Assembly: GCF_010093595.1 (NCBI RefSeq)
Contig: NW_022985471.1
Coordinates: 109,793 to 173,792 of the forward strand
DNA from: Mytilinidion resinicola
Lineage: Eukaryota > Ascomycota > Dothideomycetes > Mytilinidiales > Mytilinidiaceae
Reading direction: 5' to 3'
DNA: 64,000 nt
A program made the translations under genes and the position numbers. The notes beneath the pieces were generated by a model. The model was not told the origin of the DNA, did not search any database, and was given only the letters and a program-made list of their open reading frames with translations. Each line of letters begins with the position of its first letter. Positions within the stretch are counted from its first letter, which is position 1. Shown piece after piece: positions 1 to 12,868 of the stretch.

Positions 1-149
1 AGTTGGGTGGGCCACTAGCTTGTGCGGGCCACTAACTTGTGGATTACGTTAACTTCTATAACTTTAATAAAACCGGCTTTTAGATAGGTGTTATCTTAAT
101 AGGAGTAGTTATTACAGGCTCTAAAAAATAAAATTAACTAAAAGCTATA

Positions 150-1215
150 TAACTAGGTAATTATAAGTAAGCTACTATAATTAAGGCTATTAACGTATAT
201 AAATAGGCAATCCCGCCGTTTATTATCTTTATAGGTAAGTACCACCTTTTTATATAGTATAAGGGCAGTAATATACTACTAGACTAGGCTATAGCAGTAA
301 GTAATAATAGCTAGATAATAAATAAGCTTAGTATTATATAGCTGTAATATTTTAATATATATATATAAAGGACCGCACTATAGGCGTATATTACTTACTT
401 ATTTTAGATAGTTATAAAAGCTATAACTTGCTTAAATTTAAAGAGCTTTATAAGGAGAATAATATTATTACGCTATATATACCGCCGCACACTTTATATC
501 TATTGCAGCCGCTTAATATAGGCTGTTTTACGCTATTAAAAAAAGCATATAGTCGCTAAATTAAGGATCTAGCGCGCAACTATATTAACTATATTATAAA
601 GCTTAAGTTCCTACTAGCTTTTAAAGCAGTATTTAATAACTTATTTATAAAAAGTAATATTTACGCAAGCTTTTAAGGCGCCGGCCTTATACCGCTTAAT
701 TTAGAGGCAGTGCTTTTAAAGCTTAATATTATACTTTATATACTATTACCTTTTGCCGTAGTAAAGGCTTAATATAAATTAAAAATACTAAGTAATACTC
801 TTAAGCTAGGCTCTTAATTAGCTTTAATTTATAATTATATTTAAATATATTAAAATAGCTCTTCTACTATAATTCTTAAGTTGCTTAATTTACTTATTAA
901 AGGCGCTAAAATATAGATATATAGGGCAGTATTATTACGTAATTAGGTTATAAGCCTTTAAAAGGCGAATAAGGCCGCTATAAAGCGTAGAAAGCGCAAA
1001 AGAAAGCAAATTTAGAGGTAAAAAGTCCTAATAAAGGTACAGGGGTTTAATATAATTGCTTAAAAGGAAGCTAATAAATAAATTAAGGGCGAAATGCGTT
1101 AAAATAGAAGGCGCCCGGGTAGAAGTATACGGCAGCAAGCGCGCTGTAAGCGCTGCGGTAAGATAGGATATAATACTTATACGTGTTAAAAAGATAAGGA
1201 AGTTATTATAGAATA
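150..1215 (+). pseudogene. Fot1/pogo-type DNA transposase fossil
   Basis: Reading the plus strand through stops gives the C-terminal half of a fungal pogo/Fot1-family transposase. Around 385-480 the text runs LLILDSYKSY...LYIPPHTLYLLQPLNIGCF, which matches the DDE_1 catalytic core; intact fungal relatives carry an LxxDGHxSH-type block followed by PPHxSHLLQPLDVGCF. A zinc knuckle near the C-terminus (about 1140-1200) reads CKRCGKIGYNTYTC: the His ligand of a CX2CX4HX4C motif has become Tyr, a single C-to-T change. Several TAA codons stand where CAA is expected. The element cannot encode an active enzyme. Its N-terminal half is missing or unreadable, and no clear terminal inverted repeats were delimited. 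Confidence 0.88.
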
Positions 1216-1399
1216 GACTATAAGTTAAATTAAGTTAATATCTATTAGTATTGTAGAGTAATCTACGTTTAAAGCTATTAAAAGTTAATAAAGTAGCCGG
1301 CTTGCTTAGGTGGCCGGCTTGCTTATATTATATATTAGCAGAATAATAGATTACTATTCTAAAATAGAAGGGCTTAGCCGGCTACTATACTTTAGAATT

Positions 1400-1995
1400 T
1401 ATATAAATCGCGTTTAAGCTATTATAGGAAGATAAAGCTCTAAAAATATAGTACTATAGAGGTCTTAAGGAAAATGTTAAAAATAAAATTATATAAGGCA
1501 AAAGGCCTTTAATACTTTATAAACTTAAGGAAATAGCTATATAAATTAATAGCTAATAGTATAAATAATAACTAGAGCGGGCAAATAAGAAAAAACTTTA
1601 TTCCTACGCCTAACTAGCTAGACTAAAGCTAAAAGTAGCTAACCGCAACTATAGAGATTATATAGAAATTAATATTATAAAATAATATAACTACTAGAAG
1701 GGTAAACTAATTACTAATAAAAAGAGGTAAATTAGAAAGTATAACAGCGTATACCTATTATACGGAGAATAAGAATACTTTATAAATAAGTACTCTAAGA
1801 ACACCTAAATAGCAGCAGTTATAGCAAAACTAAATATAAACCGCTATAATTCTATATTATAGACCGCGTGCTATAATAATAACTGCTTTACCTATTAGTT
1901 AAATAAATAGGTAATAGGGTACTATTTAATATAGAGGAAGACAGGATATACTATTACTATAATAAGGAATAAAAAGTATAATAGTAATCCTATAG
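1400..1995 (+). pseudogene. possible retrotransposon Gag-like fragment
   Basis: Reading through stops gives a Lys/Arg-rich text with a block resembling LKEIAI.INS.QY..QLERAN, which is weakly like the conserved middle of fungal Ty3/gypsy Gag proteins (intact relatives read roughly LxxLAIxIDNRxYER). No zinc knuckle or protease can be read. The fragment ends where the ATT repeat of the LINE begins at 2002, so the LINE may have inserted into it. The family assignment is tentative and the decay prevents a firm call. Confidence 0.3.
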
Positions 1996-2001
1996 GTAAC
2001 T

Positions 2002-2023
2002 ACTATTATTATTATTATTATTA
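2002..2023 (-). repeat. (TAA)n tail of the minus-strand LINE
   Basis: About seven ATT units on the plus strand mark the 3' end of the LINE. The second LINE copy has the same kind of tail at 7042-7061 in the other orientation, which supports reading both as retrotransposition tails. Confidence 0.75.
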
Positions 2024-5000
2024 GGTTCTATTAGGCCGATTTAGCTCCCGTTAGGGTCTATACAGCAGTGCTATCTAGGTTTTATTTACAAGGGGAAACC
2101 GTTCGCTCTATAGCGGTTGGGTGAAAACCTTGTTTTCTATAGTATATAACGCCTTGCGTTCCTTTTATTTCTGCGCGGCTGTAGGGGACGCGTGGCAGCT
2201 CTATAAGCATCGCCACGGAGTAAGCCATTTTAATATATTCTCCAGAATCGATCCGGTGTCCGTAGGCCCTAGGTTCCAGGGTTGTACGGTGTCCAGAAGG
2301 TTAGTAAAGTCCGGGGTCCGCGTTAGGGCGCGCGTGCCCTTACTGTACGCGCGTGCCCTTTTTCTTAAAAGCTAAGGTATTAAATTAAAGGATAATAGGA
2401 AATTAGGGGGGTTGCCCTATTACGGGCGTGCCTGTGGTTATACAATATGCGTGCGTATATATAGTTCTGTTCTTAGAGCGTGGCTATATAAGTCGGCTGG
2501 CTGTATAGCTAGCTTTTCCGTTGCTATTTTTCTAGCTATAGAGAGGTAGGGTAGGAGGTCTATCTAGTGCAGGAACTATTGCAAAACGGCCTTATTTCCC
2601 TTATAGTTTTTATACAGCTATATATATATTCTTATTCTAGCCTTAAAAAATATATTGCCTCTGCTATTACGGTGTTGTTTATAGTATATTACTATATACT
2701 TTAGAGACTGTAGTATATGCCCGCAGGGGCACGCAGGCGAAAGGTAATTGGGCACCCTTATACGGTGCAGGTATACGTTAAGCCCTATATATTCCGTTTA
2801 TAAAAGCGTAATAATTAAGCTTTCTACTTTTATAAGCTTATAGTATTTAGTTACCTAATTCTTATTCTATTTTATATTAAGGGCCGGCGTAGGAAGGCCC
2901 CTTTATTTCTTCCTATAGGCCTTCTATTTATTCCTCTACTTTTCCTTATATACTTCCTATATTACTCCTTATTTTAAAAGCTTATATAAGTTGTCTAACT
3001 GCCTTTTATACCTCGGGGCTAGTGCTATAGCCTTAACCGCGAGCCTTTTTAGTATATTACGCCGGCTTAGCTTATATTTAGGCGTTTTCCTAGGCTTATA
3101 GTATCTTCTAATAGTGTCTTTAATAGTGCGGTATATAGTTTTAATATACTTTCTAGCCTAGCCTGCGCGCGTGCAGTCCGCATATACTACTATAAGTTTC
3201 TCTAGCTTAAGCTTTAAAAAGGGGTAAAAGGTCTTATATTTAAGCGTTTTAATATCTATTATCTTATACGCCCCTGTAATAGTATAGAGGAAGTAGTTCT
3301 AGGCTATTTTAAGTTATTTAATTTTTGCTTTGCTAATTTATTCCTTTATACCTAGTATTAGAAACTAGGTAGTATACCTATATATAAAAACCGGCCTAAT
3401 AACTACTAAGTATATATACTATGCTTTTTAGAAGCTTGCGCCCTATATTAATACTATTAGCCGTGTAAAAGCTCCTATTTATACTATAGCCTTTTCCTTT
3501 ATAATATATATATACGGGCCCTATTTAAGTTTAGAGTCTACCTAGACTCTAAGTATATAAAGCTCTATAATTAGGCCTTCTATAAAGCCTTAAATATTTA
3601 CTATAGCCTTTATATTTACTGTATTTAAATAGCGCCTTATAAAGTGTATAAGGTAATACTTATCTAGGGTAAATACTATACTATGCTTTTTCGCCCACTC
3701 TATACACCGTACGTGCGCACTTTTAATTGCCCTGTAGTTCTTTTCCGTACTTCTACTAAATATAAAAATATTAGTATTATCTATAAACCTATAGGCTGTT
3801 ATATTACCTTTTTATAGTGCCGGCAGAAGCGTACTTATAAAGAATAAGAAAAGGATCGGCGAAAGTAAGGATTTTTATAGTATACCTGTGTTAACCGGGA
3901 TAGTTTTAGTAATATATCTTCTAATAAAAAGTCTTATAGTTTAGTTCTATAGAAACAATTCTATAAATTAGACTATTTATTCCGGTATATATTAGACCTA
4001 TAGGTTATATATTATTTTCTTATAAAATACTTTATTAAAGGCCCCTAAAATATCCAGGCTAAAAAGGAAAATAATAAGGTAAAAGTTACCCTTTTATATA
4101 GTTTATATTTATTCTATAAAAAGTCCTAGTACTATTTATATAGATTATTTAGGCCTTACGCCTATTTAGCTTAGTAGGAGCATACCTTTCTCCTCTGCTA
4201 TTTTAGATAGTTTTCGTGCTATAATATATTTAAGTAGCTTACCTACTATTTCCGGTAGTATAATTAGCCTATATAACTTTGCTATATTATAGAACGCTTT
4301 CTAAGGCTTATATAGTACTATAGTAATTAATTCTTTATACGGCCGTAGGTAGTGCCCTATACGCACGTACCTAGTAAAAAACCTAGCTAGCGTTAGTACT
4401 AGCTGCGTTTCGCATTTCTTAAGAATTCTGTTAGTTATCTTTATAATACCCGGGGCCTTATCCGGGGCTATTCCTATTAGCGCGGAGAGGACGTCTTTTA
4501 CTATAATATTTTATAAAAACTTATATAGCTCTAGGTATTAGTATTCTTTAATATTAGAAAAGTCTGCCTCTATAGAGGGTAGGAAGAACTATTCTATAAG
4601 TATTTAGGCCTTAGTCTTATTATCTATATAAAGCGTTGCGTTGTTAGGCCGTAAAAAAAAAGGGAATTAAGGCGGTAGCCGTGGTTTTTTTCTAATAGTT
4701 CTGCCCTATTTAGCTAGCTTTTATACGCTTTTCGGATCTAATATAATCTTATCTACTGCGCGGCGCTATACTTTTATACTTTCTTTATATATAGCCTTTT
4801 TTTTTCTATTATACTATACTTTGTATAAAATCTAGTCCTCTACTATTTTTAATAAGCGCTAGGTTCTATAGGCCCGCCTTATTTCCTACACTTTTTTAGT
4901 ATACTCTATTAACTATACAGGTAATACTTATTTTAATAGCTTTATAAGTAGTATAGTTTTGTCTATTATAGCTTATATATACTTATATAGGCAGTATATA

Positions 5001-6050
5001 AATATATTAAGATTTTCCTCCGTCTCCTGCAGGTTATTCCGAGTTTCTAGCTTATTTAGCCGTATTACTAGGTTTTTTTATACTACTTTCTATACTATAT
5101 CCTTCTATAGCCTATACTATAGGGGTTTAGCTGCCTTTAGTAGTAAGATATCGAACTTTATATATATAGGCCGGTGATTAGAGTTGTAGTTCTATTCCTT
5201 TTATACTATAGAGGAAATTATTCGTTCTATTAGCTACCCTATTATAAACGTAAGGTTAATTATAGACTATAATATTCCTTTTACCTATATTTCTAGCTCT
5301 TTCTCCGTAGCTAGGTTTATACCTGCTTCGCGCGTAATATAGAAAAGCTCCTCTGCTTACTTTTTAATTTATATAACTTAAACTTCTTCCTATAGTAGAT
5401 AGTATAGGTTTATATCTCCGATAAGAATATATTCCGCTTTAGTATTATTTAGCAGTAGGAATAGTTCCTATATAATACTATTAGGGTTTAGGTTATAGAT
5501 ATTATAAATATAGATCCTTTCTCCTCCTGCGCAAAGGAAAAGGGTATTAAAATCTAGTAAGTAGTATATAACCGACTACTTATTAATATCTAGTTGTTTA
5601 TTAATATATATACAGGCTTTTATATATTCCTCTCCTATATATAGTAGATAGTATAACTTTATTATATACGTTGTATATACTATATACCTCTGCCTCTGCC
5701 TGCATAGGTTTTTTTATAGTTTTTATATAGCTAGTACTATAGGTTACAGGCTGGCGTTCTCCGCCTTTTTAAGGAACTTTTTCTAAGTTATTAAGTTTTT
5801 ATAGACGTTATACTATATAATAGTAAGGTTGTTTAGTTATTTTAATATTAGCTTATCTCGGTATCCTTTTATTATTTCTTAGCTTGCCTGTTATCTACCT
5901 AGGTTTTTTACTTAGCGTGGATTTATTAGTTGGCTAGGTCGTTTTATAATAATAGTATTTAAACCTTTCCGCTTAATATTAGCTAATCGCCTCCGCTGTA
6001 CGTAGTTTATATAGCTAGCTGTAATAATACTTCCGGCAGCGTAGCTAATC
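2002..6050 (-). mobile_element. RIP-degraded non-LTR retrotransposon (LINE), minus strand
   Basis: Translating the minus strand through stops gives, in order, an endonuclease start (about 5900 down to 5500, with LTIIQYNVYK and later YIGEEYIKACIYINK), a reverse transcriptase core (about 3890-3770, with NTGIP, SPILF and an F.DDTNIF block corresponding to the catalytic FVDD) and a C-terminal domain (about 2830-2700, with TEYIGLNVYLHRIRVPNY followed by a CPCG zinc-type motif). This domain order matches fungal Tad/I-type LINEs. A 3' untranslated region follows and ends in a (TAA)n tail on the minus strand, seen as (ATT)n at 2002-2023. ORF1 is not identified. Many Gln and Arg codons are stops, so the element is dead. 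Confidence 0.85.
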
Positions 6051-6459
6051 GGTTGGGTCGCGTAAATTGGGCGGGCTGCGTTCTACTTCCGATTCTAAAT
6101 GCCTTATTAATAGCGGGCTAGTCCTTATCCGCTATAAGTAGGCAACTACTATATAGATATAAAAATTAAAAGTATAGAAATTAACTACTTATTAAAGATA
6201 GATAAGGTGTTCTAAATAATTAAACCGCGATTAGAACTCTAAACTAGTATACCTAAGCTATAAAATAATAGTAAACCTAAGTTACTAAATATAGAGGTAT
6301 AAGTTATTAAAGTTATAGCTATATATAAGTAAAGCGCAAGAGAAATTCTTATACGCTTTAATAAAGGCCGAGAAGTATAAAAGGCTAAAAATACTATAGC
6401 AGGCGCAGAGCTAAGAAAACTAGCTAGTTATAAGTTTCTAAGAGTAATAGAAAAAGTTA

Positions 6460-7062
6460 CTATAAAGGAAATAAGGCCGTTTTATAATAGTTCCTGCACT
6501 AAATAGACCTCCTACCCTACCTTTCTATAGCTAGAAAAATAGCAACGGAAAAGCTGGCTATACAGCCAGCCGACTTATATAGCCACGCCTTAAGAACAGA
6601 ACTATATATATACACGTATATTGCATAGCTATAGGCACGCCCGCAATAGGGTAACCCCCTAATTTCCTATTATCCTTTAATTTAATACCTTAGCTTTTAA
6701 GAAAAAGGGCACGCGCGTATAGTAAGGGCACGCGCGCCCTAACGCGGACTTTAGACCTTACTAACCATCTGGACACTATATAACCCTAGAACCTAGGGCC
6801 TACGGACACCGGATTAATTCTAGAAAATATATTAAGATAGCTTACTCTATAGTAATGCTTATAGAGCTGCCACGCGTCCCCTACAGCCGCGCAGAAATAA
6901 AAGGAACGTAAGGCGTTATATACTGTAGAAAACAAGGTTTTTACCCGACCGCTATAGAGCGAACGGTTTCCCCTTGTAAATAAAACCTAGATAGTACTGC
7001 CGTATAAACCCTAACGGGAGCTAAATCGGCCTAATAGAACCTAATAATAATAATAATAATAT
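6460..7062 (+). mobile_element. 5'-truncated second LINE copy, plus strand
   Basis: This segment is the reverse complement of the LINE 3' region at about 2005-2610, with many substitutions. It shares the 3' untranslated region and ends in its own (TAA)n tail at 7042-7061. Similarity to the left copy fades upstream of about 6460. That fits either a 5'-truncated insertion, common for LINEs, or a boundary hidden by decay. Together the two copies form an inverted repeat of about 580 bases with 3.9 kb between the arms. The 6050-6460 stretch reads as decayed coding-like sequence (SARETL.RFNKG-type text on plus) that I could not assign. Confidence 0.75.
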
Positions 7063-7740
7063 AATCTATTAAATAAATAAGCTTTTTAAAAACTTAAAGT
7101 TTATAGCTATATAAAGCGCTTTAGCGGATTTAAACTATAGAATAGGGCCTTATATAGCAGTATATAGCTCGCCTAACTTTTTATCTATTTTATATATTTT
7201 TATAAGATAATCTGTAGCAATTTTTCTACTGTTTAAAACTATAGGTAAATTCTAGCTTTGCTTTATATACTTATAAAAATAGCAGTAATAAATATCTAGT
7301 TATCTAATTATCCTATTCTTCTATTATATATCCTCTGCCTATTTCTATATATATAATATATGCTGTTTAGTATAGTAAAGCACTTATATAAGGTATTTAT
7401 AACAGATATAGGTTTTTCTAGCAATTTAAAACTGTGTTACCTTATTAGCGTCCTTATAAACTAGATTAATAGAAAAAGGTGCTAGGATAATATTATTAGT
7501 AACCTAAACTAACTAGCAAATACTAAGAAAGCTAGTAAAAGAGCGCTAAGGGCGTATAGCCTTATTAACGGGCGTAGTGCTAGCTATAGTAATAAGGTGT
7601 TAAGCAGGCGCATAAATAGCCTTAAAAACAGGTATTAGGCGGGTAAGAGATTTTATAGGGGAACAGGTCTAATTTTATATAGCTGCGCTAATAATTTTAA
7701 GACAGGCTTCTATACAACTCCCCTTGCAGGGCCTTAGAGG
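7063..7740. other. AT-rich remnant without recognisable genes
   Basis: The stretch has the same TpA-rich composition as the island but no text I can match to a transposon protein on either strand. It ends at the sharp change to balanced composition near 7740. Confidence 0.5.
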
Positions 7741-10700
7741 CCTCGGAGTATATAGGTTAGCTAATTAGAGGCCTTGGCTCACCTTAACACCACGACTTCT
7801 ACGTTAAGAGAGGAAAGCTATGGAGCGCCTGGAGGCTCCACAGCCTTAAATCCACCCCACGCCGGCCAATCAGAGCTCGAACCCAACCCAGTATATAGAG
7901 TAACCCATCCACTCCGGCTCCAAGTTAACCCGGTCCAGTTCCATCACTGCCGCAAACTAGGCGCCAATGCGATAATGCGAACGTAATTTTTGGGCGGGAG
8001 GGGTTCCGAGTGTTCAGGAGTGGCCACAGCACACAACCTACCTACACAGGACTGTGGGAAATATCGATGTGTGTACAGAGTCTGGGTTACCAGAAGTCCA
8101 TGTGCCCCTCATTTTTTTTTGGCTTGGTGGGTTTCTCGCTACCCGGGGACGGACGTTAGTCCTTCTAAACGACTTGGGGTCGTATGCAACGCCAAAACGA
8201 AAGACAAAATATGTGAATGAAGCCCCGGGGGAAGGTGGGAAAAGGAGTGCCGTGTAGAGCCGGAATTGAAGCAACTTCCATGACACATAGAGCTTCAAAT
8301 AGGATGACTATGGAGTTCGGTTTCGAGAAAGAGTTGTAGGGTGCTGCTAGTTCCGGGCAGATGTGGTGCGGGTTCCCTATAAAGTATCCATTTGGGTCGC
8401 GAACGGTACCAGATGGACGAAAGCTTTGACGATGTTAGCTCAATATCGACTGGAGTTGTTTGAGCGCTACTCACTTTTCGTTGGCATCGGATGAACCAAG
8501 TGTTCATTGTCTGCCGATTTCGCAAGATAGAAGAGAGGACCACAGTTAAGTTGCGCAAGCTCCACAAAAGACTTCGATGTTGCTGTCGACGTAGTGGACG
8601 GTAGGAATCGACTTGTGAACTTCTGCCAGGTGTTTTAAGATGCTTGAGGCAGAAGTACTCTGGCCGTAGCTTTTGCTGTTCTCTTTTGGGCCGGCCATCT
8701 CACATTGTGTCGATCTAGTAGTCGGAGAGGGTATAGTACATCGACGCGTAGATGATTGAGAGGAGGACATGAAGCATGAAAACGAAGAAGTAGTCTCCCT
8801 TGGGCTGCACAGCGGCCATTTTAAGATCGTTGAGGAGTCTTCAGACTGGTTGAAATGGTTGAAAAGAATTGAAAAACAAGTTTTCGCGGTTCACAGAACT
8901 TTATGACCTTGTTAATGAAGAGGTAGACATTGCCGCAGCCGTCGTACTTATAGACACACTTTACTAACACGATATTCCGAAGATCGGCCCTTCCTGGATC
9001 AAAGCACCGATGGTGGGTGTAGTTCCAGAAAGAGAACTGCTGCAGGACACCGGCATTCAGCCACTCAGGGGTCATAAAGGCTGTGTCCGTCTGACAGGAA
9101 CTCGGGCGCTAAGTCTACCTTATGGACCCTGCACGATGACGGAGCGGCGCAGAGATCTGCGAGATCTGGGTGAAGCTTCATGAGAGTTACCCATAGGACA
9201 GAGAGAGTTTTGTTCGAGCTTTAAGTCGTTAGACCGGAGGATGACTTATATTTGGACCTGGGTCAACACAAACGTCCTCATTTGGCTGTCAAGCAGTAGA
9301 TGCATTTACTTTAATGCTTACTTCCACGAGAAGAGCTTCAGCTCTGCTCGTTCTACACTATCAGTGTCCTAGATGCACTCCTGGAGCCATGTACCTCAAT
9401 CCTTAGCTGTAGTCCGTCTCTATGCATTCATTCGTGATGTCATGTCTGCGATAGTCTCGATAGCTTAACATAGCAACCTCGGATAAGCTTAGGAATGTCT
9501 CTGTAAGAAGGTAGCCTGTGTGGGCTGCGCAGTTTCAGATCCAAAGAGGGAAAGTCGAGTATCGCAGCCGCGATTTCACGCATTGAAAGACTCTTTACTG
9601 GTTGAATACGATCTGAGCAGCGAGAGGCATTATTGGTGGGAGGTCCACTTTGTTTCACGGAGTCCGGTGGCTCAAATCGATCCTATGTTTCTAGTCACAA
9701 CCAAGTCCGAGATCGCCATCCATGATGCGGATTAACGTTTGTTCAGATAGCATCGAATTCTCCTTCGTTGCCCACCTTGCAGGAAGAGGTTAACAAGAGA
9801 GTCACTCGTAGCGGGAGCAATAATGTGCTAGCAATCGTGGGTGATGGTGAAGAACGGAGAAAAGAGGTCGTGGACGGATATCAGGAGCTGAGCGGCACTC
9901 CTACTGGCCAGCATCCGATTCCGGGGTAATTCTGCCTGGAGATGCGGGGAGGAGATGAGGGAACGTGACAACGGAACAATCTGTATAACAGAACGATATT
10001 TCCGCCAATAGGAGAAATTTCGTTGAGAGTAACTTCGACTCTCCTAGTGCTGGAATAGTAGTTCATCTTTGATTCTAGGGTCTCTCATTGGCGAGCTCTC
10101 GCGTCAAGTTTGGTAGTGGTGTTTCACAGATTTGTGGTTGATGAGAAGCCAAGCTCTTGAATATTGTGAGAATGTTACCAATGGCACCGGTTCCACCTAA
10201 ACAACTACCATGAACCTCCCATGAATCTGATGCGTGGAACGCGATGTACTTTACGCGTCTGACCTCCACGCTTTTCAGTATGCCAAGTCTTTCCGAATGG
10301 GCGAACGAAATACAAGAGGGGTTAAATTAAGTGATGAGGTTTGACGATTTTCTTCTAATGTTGAGCGTTGAGCACGCACACTAGCGATGAACCCTATGAG
10401 CTCCAAACTCCGGCGAACTTGGAATTTAGAGATAAATGAAGTGGTCATTGAGCTAAAAGGTTATTTAGAGCCTAAGGTAGCACACCCGGTGAATGTAATG
10501 AGGTAAGTAGACTGAGTTGCGATCTTCGGTCTGATTGTTAAGCTGGAATACCAGCAGCGAACCGGCATTTCTTAATGTAAAATAGCTTCTATTCGGAGGT
10601 TTGTTAGATTGCAAACGCATGAAAGTTCCTAGAGCTGTAGTGGGTACGAGTACGAGTACCTCTATTGATGGAAGATGAAGAATGTTGTATAAGGTAGAAT

Positions 10701-10990
10701 AAGCTGCCCATGGGGTCGATGCCGCCACCCTTGATGGAGATAAAGCATATATCCGAACCGGATGCTTGCCGAACGAATGCACTTATCCGCGCTAAACGCG
10801 TGTGGAGTAATCATCACTCGTCCAAAGCACGTTCTCTCAACCTTCAACCTTAATCTTTCGGTATACATAATTCAAAGCCACAATAAGCGGCTCTCACTCC
10901 AGCTCTACGGGCAACAGCTTAGGTGCAGGACTTTACAGTACTGCGCTCTATATCTAAAGCCTACTCCTCTATAGTATATTAGCGGATCCC
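7741..10990. other. 3.2-kb region of balanced composition with no supported gene
   Basis: Only short overlapping ORFs of 60-105 codons occur on both strands. None has recognisable domains, a coherent exon chain or codon use that stands out. A decayed gene or a non-coding transcript cannot be excluded. The last 40 bases (about 10950-11030) become AT-rich again just before the BTB remnant. Confidence 0.5.
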
Positions 10991-11041
10991 TTAAATTAAC
11001 AGTATATTAGTTTAACTTACTGTAGAAGAAGCAGTTCCTCT

Positions 11042-12237
11042 TATTACCCTGCCGGTGGCACTCTATGGGATCCGACTGCCGAGATTTCAGAGCACGTCGT
11101 GTCGGAGCTGCAGCTGGAGCCGGGAGCGGAGCTAGCCATCAAGCTGGACGATGATGACGATTGGGACCGATTGGTGACCTCCAAGAAGTCCAAAAAGAAG
11201 GTCAAGTCCAAAAAGAAGGTCAAGGCCAAGAAGGGGTCGATTTGGGCAGACAATGGTGATGCTTTCACAGGAAAGGAGGACACTGACGCCGTCGCTGAAG
11301 GGAGCTTGTCTGGTGGAGAGGCGCGACCCATGGTCACGGAGCTATCCCGCAACGCCGACCATGTGCTCAGCGGCGAAGACATCGATCTGGCCGAACCATG
11401 GACCCAACCGGCTGACCTTGAGGAAGAGGTCGTACATTACCGTGTCTCTTCGCGCCACTTGATCCTCGCTTCGCCATGGTTCAAGCGGATTTTGACGTCG
11501 TCTAGTTCCAAAGAAGCTGTGCCTAACCCCGCCGACGGCTACTTCTACGTCTATGCCTCCGACTAGGACGAAGAAGCCTTTTTAATTCTTCTCAATATCT
11601 TCCACCTACGCAAACGCCAGATCCCAAAGGTCATGAGCGTTGAGATGCTTGCCAAGATCGCCGTGCTTATTGACTATTACAATCTTGAAAAAGCAGAAGC
11701 CATCGAGGATTATGTCGACACCTGGATCAATCATGTAAGGCGTAGCTACGCGGTTCCAGCCTCTTATGGTCGAGACTTAGTGTTGTGGATGTGCGTCTCG
11801 GCCGTTCTCGATTTGTCGACGGAGTTTGAGAAGGCTACGGCTGTAGCGATCCGGGAGAGCATGGGGGCGATCCAAACTTTGAGCCTTCCAATCCCTCTCA
11901 GCGCTACGCGTAGGTTTGCCAAGCCATCGCAAAGTCTCAATGCAAGTATATCTTGCTAACAAGCATAGGGGATATCGACCATAAGCGTGTTCATGCCATC
12001 GACCACATTATCTCAGAACTGCACTGTTTGCTACAGAGGTATCGTAGCACTAACTATTCCTGCCGGTACGAGTCCTACTCGTTCTGCTGCGGAGCTTTCC
12101 TCTTCGGCGCCTTGTACAAAGAAATGGAGAGATGGGGCTTTCTAGCACCGCGTCCAGAGAGCCCGTTCCTCGGATCGAGCCTCAGGAGAGTATGTTCGAA
12201 GATACTTAGGTTGCAAATTGACGTGAACTCTGTTTGA
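11042..12237 (+). pseudogene. BTB/POZ-domain protein, broken by one in-frame TAG and lacking its start
   Basis: The reading frame runs from about 11042 (YPAGGTLWDP) without an ATG, through an acidic and Lys-rich linker, into a BTB-like core (HYRVSSRHLILASPWFKRIL) and on past a TAG at 11564-11566 in perfect frame. An intron at 11910-11968 has a GCTAAC branch site and joins in frame to a second exon ending at 12237 (YSFCCGAFLFGALYKEMERW). The exon chain matches a large fungal family with an N-terminal BTB-like fold followed by a conserved helical region. The stop sits at YASD*DEEAFLIL, where relatives have Trp, so TGG probably became TAG. The missing 5' end and the stop make this a pseudogene, otherwise well preserved and probably young. 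Its partner protein and cellular role are unknown. Confidence 0.85.
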
Positions 12238-12868
12238 TTTGTGAAGCCGTACGAGCAGACTATATACTACATAGGGAGCGTAGGCATAAGTACTAATTAG
12301 AGGCAGCAGTAGGCAGCGGTAGGCAGGGTAGGCCACCGTACCCCAACCCCTCTCTGTAGAAGTTGTAATTGGCTAGGCACGTAGGCCGGAAACCCTGAGT
12401 AAGATCGGTACAGTTAGAAGTCCGATATGGTGTCACAAGGACAGCGGTTCGTACAGAGGTAACGGCCTTGTGAACCACCCATGCAGCTTGAAGGGAGAGA
12501 TCGATAGCATCGTCCAAGATAGCACGAAGAGTGTCGACGGCTTGAAGCTGAGCGATGTGAAGGGTAACTAGTAGGGAAGCGTCTCCGTTGCTGAAAGCTG
12601 ATGCGTTTTATGGTGAGTAGTCATTGGATGACAGGCACGGCAGATATTGTACGTAGCTTTTCGAGTATGTACTAACCATAGATTATCGACGCATCATGCG
12701 CTACAATTGGTCGCTGCGAGTCTTGGAGATATGTGAGATAGTGATGGCGTACCGCGCCGCATGGTGGCGCCGTTGGTACGGTGGTCTAATAACCTCAGTT
12801 CGCCGTCACGCCACCTAACCGAACCTTCTGCTTTTTCGACTTATTGCAATAGTTCTAACCGTTCGAAA
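12238..12868. other. intergenic, nothing recognised
   Basis: About 630 bases between the BTB remnant and the next ORF. A run of short GGCAG-type repeats occurs at 12301-12330. No coding signal was found. Confidence 0.5.

Larger units (their letters stand above)
1..7740. other. AT-rich, RIP-degraded repeat island
   Basis: This stretch is dominated by A, T and TpA dinucleotides and has no reading frame longer than about 85 codons. Translating through stops recovers transposase, reverse transcriptase and endonuclease sequence in which Gln and Arg codons have become stops, His has become Tyr and Glu has become Lys. These are C-to-T and G-to-A changes on either strand, as expected from RIP in ascomycetes. 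Composition changes abruptly near 7740, where balanced sequence begins. The left edge lies outside the window. Confidence 0.92.
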
